DNA from: Lactifluus volemus | Lineage: Eukaryota; Basidiomycota; Agaricomycetes; Russulales; Russulaceae | Length of the DNA: 64,000 nucleotides | Reading direction: 5' to 3' | Assembly: GCA_022376515.1 (NCBI GenBank) | Contig: WTXI01000154.1 | Span: 22,912 to 86,911, forward strand | Shown here: positions 11,901 through 23,200 of the stretch, one piece after another | How the letters are laid out: the number at the start of each line of letters is the position of its first letter | How positions within the stretch are numbered: position 1 is the first letter of the stretch | Notes under the pieces: generated by a model | Seen by the model: the letters and a program-made list of their open reading frames with translations, nothing else | The model's database searches: none | What the model was told of the DNA's origin: nothing | Translations under genes and position numbers: made by a program

Positions 11901-14336
11901 GAAGGTCCGATCGCTCTTCGAGACAAAATTTCTGTTTTGGCTGGAAGTGCTTAGCATTAAGAGCCGTGTGGGCCCTGTTTCACCAGTATTATCATCGTGG
12001 TTGCAGCTTGAGGTAGGTACACCCGATAATTGAGTATGACATGTAATGACATTGGGTAAAACAGCGTACTCAACCAGAAGTGCAGGATTGTTGGGATTGG
12101 TGCATGATGCGTCCGCATTTGTGCGGTATTTCGGAATGGCCGTGGCGAAGAGTGCTCCGCATATCTATGTGTCTGCCCTCCCTTTCACACCAACCTCTTC
12201 CCGCATCCGCAATCAATACCTTTGCCAGTTTCCTCACACATTGACCTTGGAACGTGGGGAATTGTCTCATTGGCCAGCTTGGAAATGACGATTCATGCAC
12301 ATAGGGGATCGTCATGGCTGTTGCGTTTTCGCCGACGGGCAACGCATCGCATCGGCCTCATTGATTGCACAATTTGCGTTTGGGATGCCACGACGGGAGA
12401 GATCGCAGCGGGCCCGTTTACTGGACACACCAGTTTCGTCAATCTGTTGCATTTTCGCCGGACGGCCAGCGCATTGCATCGAGCTCGGCGACTGCACGAT
12501 TCGCATGTGGGATGTCGCAACAGGACAAATCGTAACGGACCCATTTACTGGACATACAGCACGGTCCTTTCTGTTTCATTCTCCCCGGACGGGCGGCACG
12601 TCGCATCGGCCTCGGGATTGCACAATTCGCGTTTGGGATACCACAACGGGAGAAACCGTAGCGGGCCCGTTTACTGGACACACCAGTCGGTCAATCTGTT
12701 GCATTCTCACCAGACGGGCGGTGCATTGCATCGGCCTCGATGATAGAACGATATGCGTGTGGGATGCTGCAACAGGACAATCGTAGCGGGTCCGTTTACT
12801 GGACACACCGATTGGGTTAGATCTGTTTCATTTTCGCCGGACGGACAGCGCATCGCATCGGCCTCGATGACCACACAATCCGCGTGTGGGATATCACAAC
12901 GGGAGAGGTCGTAGCGGGCCCATTTATTGGACACACCATTATGTCACAAGTGTTGCATTCTCGCCGGACGGGCAACATATCGCATCGGCCTCGACGATCG
13001 CACGATTTGCTTGTGGGATGCCACAATGGGAGAGATAGCAGCAGGCCCGTTTACCGGACACACCCATTCTGTCAATTCTGTTGCATTCTCGCCGGATGGA
13101 CAGCGCATTGCATCGGCCTCGACGACCGCACGATTCGCGTGTGGGACGCCGCAGTAGGACAAATCGTAGCTGATTCGTTTACTGGACACTCCGGTGGGTC
13201 AGATCTATTGCATTCTCGCCAGACGGACAGCGCATCGCATCAGCCTCGGATGATCAGCGATTTGTATGTGGGATGCCGCGACAGGACAGATTGTAGCGGA
13301 CCCGTTTACTGGACACACCGATTGGGTCAGATCTGTTGCATTCTCGCCGGACGGACAGCGCGTTGCATCGTGCTCAGACGATCGTACGATTCGTGTGTGG
13401 GATGCCGCAACAGGGCAAGTCGTAGCGGCCCGTTCACTGGACATACTGATTGGGTCAACTCTGTTGCATTCTCGCCGGACGGGCGGCGCATCGCATCGGC
13501 TTCTGATGATCGCACGATTCGCATTTGGGATGCCACAACAGGAAGGGTCGTAGCGGGCCCGTTTACTGGACACACTGACGAGTCAGATCTGTTGCATTCT
13601 CGCCGGACGGGCGGTGCATTGCATCATCCTCGGACGATCGTACGATTCGTGTGTGGGATGCTGCAACAGGGCAAGTCGTAGCGGGCCCGTTTGCTGGACA
13701 CACCAAATTGGTCAGCTCTGTTGCATTCTCGCCGGACGGACAGCGCCTCACATCGGCCTCATACGATGCCACGATTTGCGTGTGGGATATCACAACCGGA
13801 CAGATCGTAGTGGGCCCATTTACTGGACACACTGCTTCGGTCGCTCTGCTGTATTCTCGCCGGACGGGAAGCGCATCGCGTCGGCCTCATTCGATTGTAC
13901 GATCCGCATGTGGGATGCTGCAACAGGAGAGATGGTAGCGGGTCCGTTTGCTGGACACACCTCTTATGTCAATTCCGTTGCATTCTCTCCAGATGGGCAG
14001 CGAATGCATCGGCCTCAAGTGATCACACGATTCGCATGTGGGAAGTTACAATAGGACAGGTTGGAGCGGGCCAATCTACTGGACACACCTCAGGGATCAG
14101 ATCTGCGGAGGTTGTAACGAAAGATGCTGACAAAATCCTAGATCAGTCCCCGATCAATACTGATGGTTGGATATGTGGAGAAGAGAATGAACTTTTTTTA
14201 TGGATTCCGAACTTCACAGGCGGCGTCTTTATAGACCAAGCACTGTCTGGATCGCAGGTGGACATGAGACGCGGCTTGATTTCTCAAAGTTTGCGTATGG
14301 ATAAATTGGGCTACAGTCTATGGTTACAATTCATAG
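8966..14336 (+). pseudogene. NACHT-WD40 NLR-like gene, copy B, many frame breaks
   Basis: Full-length counterpart of the copy C gene, with the same architecture: C2-like N-terminus (exons from 8966 and about 9050), helical linker (9690-10230), NACHT domain (about 10500-11250), helical region and 14 WD40 repeats (12304-14099). The first exon has lost one base (near 8977), the Walker A region GQAGTGKSS has lost one base (10643-10666), and the WD40 array is shifted every one to three repeats. A stretch of about 170 bp at about 9505-9690, absent from copy C, lengthens the linker between the C2-like and helical regions. As assembled it cannot encode the full protein. Because the missing bases often coincide with A/C variant sites, I treat the pseudogene state as unproven. 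Confidence 0.8.
12304..14099 (+). repeat. WD40 repeat array of NLR copy B (129-bp units)
   Basis: Fourteen units of nominally 129 bp aligned one to one with copies A and C. About half the units are 127-128 bp because one base is missing at a variable site, for example near 12610, 12776 and 12937. Confidence 0.9.
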
Positions 14337-14723
14337 AAATAGAATCGGTTGTACACTTTTATTTATTTTCTAGTCATTCCTCTATCGATACTAATAAATA
14401 ATCGCGGACAGTCAGGTTAAAGACTGATGAATCAATTGAGGGTCCACGAACGCGTGTTTGCGAGACTCACGTGCCCTGGCACCGGTAACGTGACACGGTC
14501 ATGTGACTATTGTGCCTTAAAAGAGGTCCTCGACAAGAAAGAAAAGTCAAAATCGACTTTAAAGGTTTTTCGGGACTTGTAAGCAGTTGAAAGGTGCACA
14601 GAAGCGAATCGAATTATTTGTAGGATTGCTGATCTCGGCGCGAGAACCAGCAGAGTAGAATGTTATTTTCGATTGCTGCGCTGCTCTGAACTAAAGAGCA
14701 ACGAAAGTTACATATCAAGCGAA

Positions 14724-16967
14724 TCATACGATTGCCTCGTCAAAGGGGTCTTCCCAGTCCTCCAACCAAGCTTGACAAACTCAACCATCTCACTATGAAT
14801 TTGCCAATTTTCTGGGTTCCTTTCGCCCTCCTGAGCCCGTTCTCGTCCCAGTGGTGGACACCACCTAGCAGCGTGTCATTCCACAGTTTTATCTCACCAA
14901 GTGAAAAAACTAGGACACACCAGGAATAATTTTGAATGGCCTAACACTGTGTCCTCACGTTCCTCCGCACCGCCGTAAGTACTATGTGGCGTGTATGGGC
15001 GCCACGGATCAACTGCAACCCATCCGTAGTCAGCATCGCCGGACCCGTTCAAGAAAGGGGTAGAAGACTGAATATACATACCTTCACCGTCAATAAATGC
15101 TAACCTATCAGCTGCAATGTGGTAATCGCCTAGCACATTCACGGCAGTGACATTTGGCAGCGGAGGCACTTTGTAGTATTCTCCCGTGGGAACGCCTGAA
15201 TACATATCTTGTGCTCTAGTCGATGTCCAATAGGCGCGAAATAATAGTAGGGGTGCCAACTGGTGGCGCGGTCTACAAATGGATGTCAGCATGGGCGGTG
15301 ATGCGGTGATGCGAAGACATACGGTCAAGTAGCCCCATTGTGTGCAGTACTGGAACACCCACGGGCGCCAGTCTTCACTGAGATCTGTGATCTGATATTT
15401 TGAATCTTCGTTTGTCCCAAAGCAATCTTCCACAGTCAAACCCATATCTTGTGGGCAGAGTACGACAATGTTCTTCGCGGTCCCAAAAGCTTTGTGATTC
15501 AAGATGCATAAGGGTAAGGTATGCGTACCTCTCGATCCACTTGGCGTAATTTAACAAGAGCGATGTTAGCTTTCAGTCCTCCTCCCAGGAGCACCGTACG
15601 CTCCGTGTCTTTCAGGGTCGGCGTGTCGCCGTTAAGCGTCGCACAGAACTGATCGAATGTCGTCGAGCTAACAGCAGGATCCCAGTTCTGATCCTCCCAC
15701 GTGGTCAGTGGATACTATTTCAGCAGCACATATTAGTTCCGCCTATCTTATGAAGCAGGTCCGAGACATACCTCGAGCACCGAGACAAAGTCCTTATCTG
15801 ACTCCAGCTCGCTGAGGCCAAACAGGCTTTTCAGTCGGCCGCGCAGGGGGCCGATTTTGAGAAGCGAATCAATCATGCTGATGCTATTCACGAGGTTGGA
15901 TGAACAAATTGGGTCCGCGGCGAGCCGGATGACGTCCATGTACTCCCAATTCATGAGCACAGCGTGCGTCACCGCTAGGGGCGGGAGGAGGTTTAGTATC
16001 GTTTGTGAAGAATGATTGAAAACAAAAGGTGCGCACCACTCGACGCAATAGCACCAAACACGAGATCAGGATACAGCACTCGCATGTGAGCTGCCCGTGC
16101 TCCTGCATATGACCCCTACAAAACTCGACATTAACAACGGGATGACCACCATCACAGGACGCCGGAGAGGGCACACGAACACCATAGTATATCCATGGTG
16201 TCTTTCGGGCCGTAAGGTTCTCGTTGATGTTCTCGAATTTGACATTGCGCATAAAATTGGCCGAGTCTTCGAGTGCTTGCTCGTTGTTGAGCCACCTACA
16301 GCACCGCATGATGGGGAAATAAGCTGGATCAATATAAGAGCGCGCGGAGGGGTCGACATGGGATGAGGCGGCGAGGACAAGCGCACCTTAGGGAATCAGT
16401 CGAAAAGTTTTGGACACCCACAGACTTGCCTGGACCAAATCCCGGTCGCACGTCAGCGCATGAAAACGTCTAGGCTCAATCCAGGGATACACGTACCATA
16501 ATATCTATGCTCTAGCACAACTGCGATGCCGCCTGTCGCACGGGCCAAAATATCCCCAACACCTGTGTCCAAAACGGCAGACGGTCCTCCCCATTAGTCT
16601 CGCCCCCATCGATAACGATGACCGGTGAGCCATGACGTGGTTTATAGTGTCGTGTGTTGACCCAGAAACGTTGTTGAAACGTCGCGTCGGTGGTGTTGTC
16701 AAAGTGATCGAGTGCTGGGTGAACGTCGAACGGAGAACTCGGATGCCGCGACGGCGACAACGAGTGGTGCTTGTAATGTGCTGGCATGCGCCGGCACCTC
16801 AGCCCCTTGATCGGGATGCGAGGTTATGCCAGCAGCGCGTCGATGGAGATTTTGAAAGTTGACCCCCTGTGCATTATGGAGGACATGCTCATGAAGGGCA
16901 TTGCTGCCGCCCGTACCGACGAGCACGACAACAAGAGATATCCAATGATGTGGAAAGCCCACACCAT
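14724..16967 (-). pseudogene. Peptidase family S28 gene, copy B, frame broken
   Basis: Counterpart of the intact 25899-28148 gene with the same exon order on the minus strand. The start codon is at 16967-16965 and the stop at 14726-14724. One base is missing in the signal-peptide region near 16947 compared with copy C. Other one-base gaps lie in exon 1 near 16573 and 16710-16730, near 15185 and near 15066. The catalytic neighbourhoods (GSYAG region near 16085-16115, DPW region near 15010, HHWDEN region near 14860) are otherwise recognisable. Real loss of function and consensus error cannot be separated by reading alone. Confidence 0.75.
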
Positions 16968-17799
16968 ACGGTGTGGCCGAGAGAGAAGAGAACGACACCC
17001 TCATGAAGGTAAATACTGTACTCCGGGCGGGGTCCTCCGACGGTCCCACGGTTCGATTTCTTAGTGCCAAAGTAACTCGTCGGGGCTCATATAACGCCCA
17101 TTAAGCTCATAAGTTGAATAGATTTATTTCACTACGGCATTTATAGAACGTAACGATTTGATCCACCGAATTGATGGCCTAAATCTGCTAATGTTGCTCC
17201 GCCTTACTCGCGTGACTAGACTTCAATTGGGGGCATGGCAAGTGGAGAGAATCATATTGGACAAAGACTAAAACAAACAAAGGTAATCCCCATATATGCT
17301 AATACGAGTTACTTGGCACAGCTTTCAACGTCGCGGGCCACAGGATGGTGCAAGTACAGCGATCTCGTTACGACGAGTTGGTGTCGAGAATCAAGTTACA
17401 GTATCAGTGTATGCTGTCGCCTAAATGTAGATTGAGCTAACAGTTGGATTGATCGCAAAGCAAAGAGAAGACGAGTCTACACCGTGACAATATCTTACTA
17501 AGCCGCCCAGTTCTACCACTGAGCGGTTGCGATACCCTCCCAATTTTCCTAACTTCCTCAATTCTTAATGTTTGTCAGGGACTCCTCGGAAATCGCTAGC
17601 ATATTGTTAGACTTGTTCTCTTAGGCCGCATAGCCTGAGAACGGAAGCATAGATGAAGCACAGCGTCCGCAAGTATTAAGCTCTGATATCGGAGACGAGC
17701 AAAGACAACCTGCCCATCTAAATACTTGTGGCTATCGCAGCCATCCCCCAGCAAAATTATTAAAGTTTTAGAGGCATGCTGTGCGTACCATCCCCAACA

Positions 17800-18800
17800 T
17801 CTATACACCTCGTTCGAGGATACAAAAGTCGACTGGCGTGCCCTCAGCTTCGTGTATGCTGCACGGGCCTAAAACACCGATCGAGGTGTTGTTCGTCGTG
17901 AGTTCCTTGTCCTACTGCAGCATCTCGCGGAGTGCGTGCAACCAGGGGGGAATCAGATCTTCCAAACTGCCGCAAAAATGTTCTGTTCCGGGACAAACGA
18001 AACACTTTTCGGTAAGATGGTGGTCACAAAAGGAAGGTGAGGGAATACGGTACCATCAACAAAACACTCAAAATGCTTCTCGAAATACATCTTAACGCCT
18101 TGGCTATGGCCGCCGATTGCGACGGCAAGGTAAGTTACTGTCGCTTGGCCAAGCGCTTGGTGAGAACTTGTATATGTGTGGTCCAGTGTGGTCTAGCCCG
18201 ATGACCAGGACGCCGACACCGTATGGACGTCGGCCATGTTCCTGTGTGTCCACTTGGGCCCTGCGTGGTTGATCAATACATACATCAGTTGCCACAAAAA
18301 AGCCCTGAATTCAGAAAAATGGTGAAACCCACTGTCAGGGATGACCGACATGACGCGATTTTCGGGACGAGCTGGTTGAAGACCATCGTATATGCCATAG
18401 TCTGCTGGCGCATAAAGTTACTATAATTTGAGATCAAGTCGATTGAGTCTGTGGGTGGGGCTTAATGTGAGAAATATAGAACGACGGAAGGAGTACACGT
18501 GCATCCGAGGTTAGGCCTGCGATCGCAATGCCGACGTGGTCGTCGATGTGAGACATCTTTTGCTGGTACAAGGCGCTGGACAACATAGGTGTGAGCCGAA
18601 GGAATGAGACGAAGCGCTGCTGCTGCTACGGGCATGACATGACACGCACTTTGAGAGAAAGGAGGATTGCATGAGTTTTCAAGCACAGACCGACTGCTCC
18701 CGATCCCTGCCTGACGGAGTGCATACTCTACTTGATGTAATCTGCCTTGGGGAGAGAAGACGGTGTTGTCAGAGTCGGTAGGTGTTATGACGGAAAGGAT
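17800..18800 (-). pseudogene. 20S proteasome alpha subunit (PSMA1/PRE5 type) remnant, copy B
   Basis: Same blocks as in unit A on the minus strand. The N-terminal motif reads cleanly here as SPQGRLHQVEYAL (near 18710-18760), followed by the damaged VKQG region, the DDHVGIAIAGLTSDARV block near 18500-18550, [20 protein letters not shown] near 18190-18250, [12 protein letters not shown] near 18155-18190 and the KELTTNNTSIGVLGP block near 17870-17915. Frames change between blocks. The pattern is the same decay as copy A, so much of it predates the A/B duplication. No equivalent is present in unit C. Confidence 0.75.
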
Positions 18801-19019
18801 GAGGGTAGCACAAAAGTTCTAATCTCGACAGACGCCGCGCGTCCATTGAAGTTGACGCGTCTTACTTGGATTCATAATCATTTATTAGTCTCAGTCCTAT
18901 TCTGCGCGTATCCAAACTCCTTTGGATATCCTAACCACTATATAGACATCACAAGAGGCCGCCGTATACCGCAGACGTGATGTGCAAATCTAGAAATGTT
19001 GATGGTGATGGGTTTGAAC

Positions 19020-19605
19020 CGCTCGTTCGCGCGAATTCGAGTTGGCCCGTAACCAGGCCGTCATATTCAACTTCATGTCGAGTGGAGCGAATGGCTGAGC
19101 GTGGAGAAGATCAGCGAACGGGCTAGCAGGTGGGTCGCGGTGAGGTACCGTTTTTGTTCAGGTATCCTCTTCCTGACTGTGCTTTCATTTCACAGTTTTT
19201 CCCTTGTCGATTGTGCGCTATAGCACCTTCGCGGACAAATCCCATCCCATTTTCTATCACAATTTTGGTCGACATCATCTACCTTTCATCCGGCCTGTCC
19301 AATGCCCTCCTTTTCTGAGAACGCATCCGTTCATGCTCCCGCATGACATACCGATCCCCGCACAACAACAGAGACGACTCGCGGCATCGTTAGCATCGAG
19401 GCCTGCTCTGCGAAAGTTTAAATGAAGTAGCCAGGGCCAGAGACTCGGATCATTCGGACCCCGCGCTGCGAGTCTCCAGGTGATTACAGGCCAGGGGCTG
19501 ACCCTGGGAGTGAAATGAGTGTTCAAGGGCCAAAAGCCTTGTCTGAGGAGAAACTGGGTGTACAGTACGAGTTGACGAATGGATCACTGGGATCGGATCC
19601 CTAGA
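19020..19605 (+). pseudogene. Decayed fragment resembling the C-terminal part of a fungal 7TM receptor, copy B
   Basis: Near-identical to 7710-8300. The PLSIVR-like segment, the DIIYLSSGLSNALLF segment (near 19270-19315) and the LLPHDIP-like turn are visible, with a frame break at about 19315. No upstream helices were found. The receptor assignment is weak, as for copy A. Confidence 0.4.
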
Positions 19606-20285
19606 CGTCGGATGGGTCTCCTTGGACATTCATTAAGTTATTACATGCTGTACATTACACATCTACCACTGTATTAAAGTGTGCTGTGATGGACGCTCCC
19701 AAGATCTGGCACATTAATCATGGGGGGACAGGCACGCTCATTTAGAACGCCTTGGCTGTAGCAGCACTGGCAGTGGCATGTGGGTTTTATGATGGGCTGT
19801 GCAGTACACCATGTTGTGAGTTAGACAAAGAGGGTCGAAAATAAAGGGAAAGCTAAGGGAATCTGCGATAACCTTGGTGTAGACGAAGATTCGCAAAGCA
19901 AGAAACGCAAAAAGAGGTAAAAATAATCGAGATCCGTAGGTCCACCACTTTGAGATTGTGTGTCGTGGCCATACTAATCGCCTTCTCTGTATCGTTCTAA
20001 TTTTAGATGCACCCCCAAGCGGGTGGCCTTATTAAGAAACAAAAGTTTGCACAGTAATTCGTTTGGGTATGAATCATTACCATTTTAGGTCTATGTGGCG
20101 GCTGCCTCGAGGCAAGGCTCAAACCTCTCATCGATCTCATCCTTATCGATCTATTCTGTAGCCACCAACTCGCAATTCGTATGCCAAATTCTTTCTCTTC
20201 CGATGTCCCCGCTTTTAACCATTTATACAGCCCGAGTCCTTTAACATCTAGAATAACCCACCTCAGCCATACTCGAGTCACCAAT

Positions 20286-23200
20286 ATGCAATCTAGCTCA
20301 TTTCCGCTCCAACTAACCAGTATGTGTCTTGATATCTCGCTGTCACAAGTACTAAATCTCTCTTCTCTGCCAGTCCTCAGAGCACACAATCTCCCACATA
20401 TCAAGACTATCTCTCGAAATGAACGTCGTTTCTATGTTACTGTGACCGCTGGGGCGAGAACTTGGCATACACGAGCTGTGCGGAGCATGGGGAATCATGT
20501 GGAGTGGAACGAGGAGGTCGATGCTTTGTAAGTACTCTTATACTTTTGCCTCTATTCACCAACTGACTCTCCTGTAGTGCCTTACAACCACATTCTCGTG
20601 TTACAATATCTCTGTATGCAAAAAGAGCCATGCACAAAGACACCCTTGTTGGAACAAAGGAAATAGGCTGTGAATCTCAAAGCGGTTCGTCTTTTTATGA
20701 CTCTTGTTCGTGCGTCTGGCTGAGCATCCAACCTGTAGAGCTCGATATTGCTTTCGGCGGCACTGATCGACATGGACACCTGACAGAGCAGGCCACACCC
20801 TACATAACGATCACCATGTCAACAAATCCGGCTCCTGTGGCATCGATGGCGGACAACCAGACGGAGATGTCACATACTCTCGATCGCGCTGGGGAAGCTT
20901 TGGATGGGGTAAAGACGTGGAAGACTACCGCTAATAGTATCAAATGGGTGATCGACACTGTCAGTCCAATCCTAAAAGTATGCACAAAATATGTTTTCTC
21001 CCTACCCTTTGTTAATCTCATTCCGTCCCAGCTGAACCCCTATGCCAGCTTAGCATGGAGTCTGTTCTCAAAGATCCCCGAGGTATGTGTCCTTACTTTG
21101 TCGGAGCTCATGGAGGATTCATTCTTTTTTTTTGTGACTTCGCTACCAGACCTTGCTACACCAGTTTCAGCTTGACGATAACGTCCGGACACTACTTACC
21201 GCGATACGGGACGCGTTTGAATTTGCGAAGGACGCGGACGTTTTGACCAGCATTCGGCAGGGATCTACGCAGGCAAAAGTCCTCGAGGAGATGCTGGAGT
21301 GCGTCTCCGAATCTGCCGAATTTATCGAATCGTATGCGAAGGACGTGCAAGTCGGTACGTCGTCTTGACCATTTTCGTTGCTTGTTATTAACGTGTGATT
21401 TCCAGGGAAACGAGTCTTTAAGAATATCGGCGGCCAGCTTGACGACAAGGTCGAAACCTACCGCACCACGCTCATCCGACTGCATACAAAGTTCCTCACA
21501 TATGCTAATGTCATCGCTGGGGCTGCTGTCCTTCAGATACGAGATGAAATGAGAGCGCAGCTAACGAAAACGTCGAACCAGGCATTGGAATCTGGTGCGT
21601 GATTCTGGAAAATAGTCGGATCGTCCATCTGACGGGTGAGCGTAGAATTGAGGACAATAATCGGAGAAGCGCCTTTTATGGGAGGCTGGCGATTCAACGA
21701 TAGGAAGGGCTGTCATCCAGGCACTCGCCAAGATTTTTTGCACCACATCATTGAATGGGTCGGGAATCCCAACTCTGAACGTGGCCTCGTTCTCTTCGGC
21801 CAGGCAGGCACAGGAAAGTCTTCGATTGCACATGAGGTCGCGTATCTTTTCGACCAGAACTGTCTTGGTTCCTATGTCGCTTTTCGTCGGAAGGAGGAAT
21901 CCAAGGACGATGGTTATCATCTCTTCACAACCCTTGCTCGTGATCTTTGCGATCGTTATCCTTCGTTCAAACTCGCCCTCGGGGAGGCCGTTATTGGCAA
22001 CTCGTCTTTTCGTAATACCCGAGATTATCCTAGACTTTTTGAATGGTTCCTCCTTAAACCACTCAAGTACCTACAACTCGATGGCACGATCCTTATCGTC
22101 ATCGATGCGTTGGATGAGAGTGGCATCACCATCGGCAAAAATGGACTACATACTTTCCTTGCGCAACATCTCAATGACCTCCCGCCAAACTTCCGTATAT
22201 TCATCACTTCGAGGCCGGAGCATGGTATCGAGCCTGCGTTCGCGAACGCGAAGTCTGTCCGTACCCTCTACATGAATGACGCCCAACTGGCCGCCGACAC
22301 GGAGCGCGATATTGGGATTTATCTCCGGAATGAGCTCCCAGAGGAAGTTTTCGAAGAGCATGGCTCCGGATTAACGAAGGGTGCAGAGGGCCTGTTTCAG
22401 TGGGCTGCAGTTGCATCCGGATTCATCAATAGCCCTGATAATCTCGGCGTCATCGTGAAAAAGCTCATTCAGCGCCTGTTGGGACACTCTCGAGGTCATG
22501 GTGGAGGTCTCTTGGATCATTTGTACGAAGAAGTTCTCAAAGAATACTTCAAATCAGAGGAAGCACAGTCACTATTTCGGTCCATTATGGGACAGCTTTT
22601 TGCTGCGATCGAGCCCCTCTCCATCCAGTCCTTAATTTCTTTGCGACGGCATGCACCCATTGATGATCCGAGGATTTCGATCCTGTTCCTGTACTTGAAA
22701 CACTTCGTCGTCTGGGCTCACTGCTGAGCAACGTGACTTCATCGGATCATACGCGTCCCATCCTTCCTCTCCATACCTCATTCCGAGATTTTCTAACCAA
22801 TCAGAGGAACAACGTGTTCTATGTGGACCTCTCCGACGCCCATCGACAGTTGGCACATTCATGCCTTGGCTTAATGCTAAATAGCCTCAAATTCAACATC
22901 TGCAAACTCGAGTCGTCATATCTCGCGAATAGCGACGTCCCTGACCTTGAATCTCGAATTGCCGAACACATTCCATCTGGATACCTTACGCGTGTGTTTA
23001 TTGGATCGATCATTTAGCACATTTCGCCTTCGACCAGGATATCTTCAAGAAGGTCCGATCGCTCTTCGAGACAAAATTTCTATTTTGGCTGGAAGTGCTT
23101 AGCATTAAGAGCCGTGTTGGCCCTGTTTCCCCAGTATTATCATCGTGGCTGCAGCTTGAGGTAGGTACACCCCATAATTGAGTATGACATGTAATGACAT

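Larger units (their letters stand above)
8966..20285. repeat. Tandem segmental duplication, unit B (complete)
   Basis: Complete middle unit of 11320 bp, measured from one NLR start codon to the next. It contains NLR copy B, S28 copy B, the proteasome remnant and the 7TM-like remnant in the same order and orientation as unit A. It carries more one-base deletions than A or C, many at sites where A and C differ. Confidence 0.9.
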
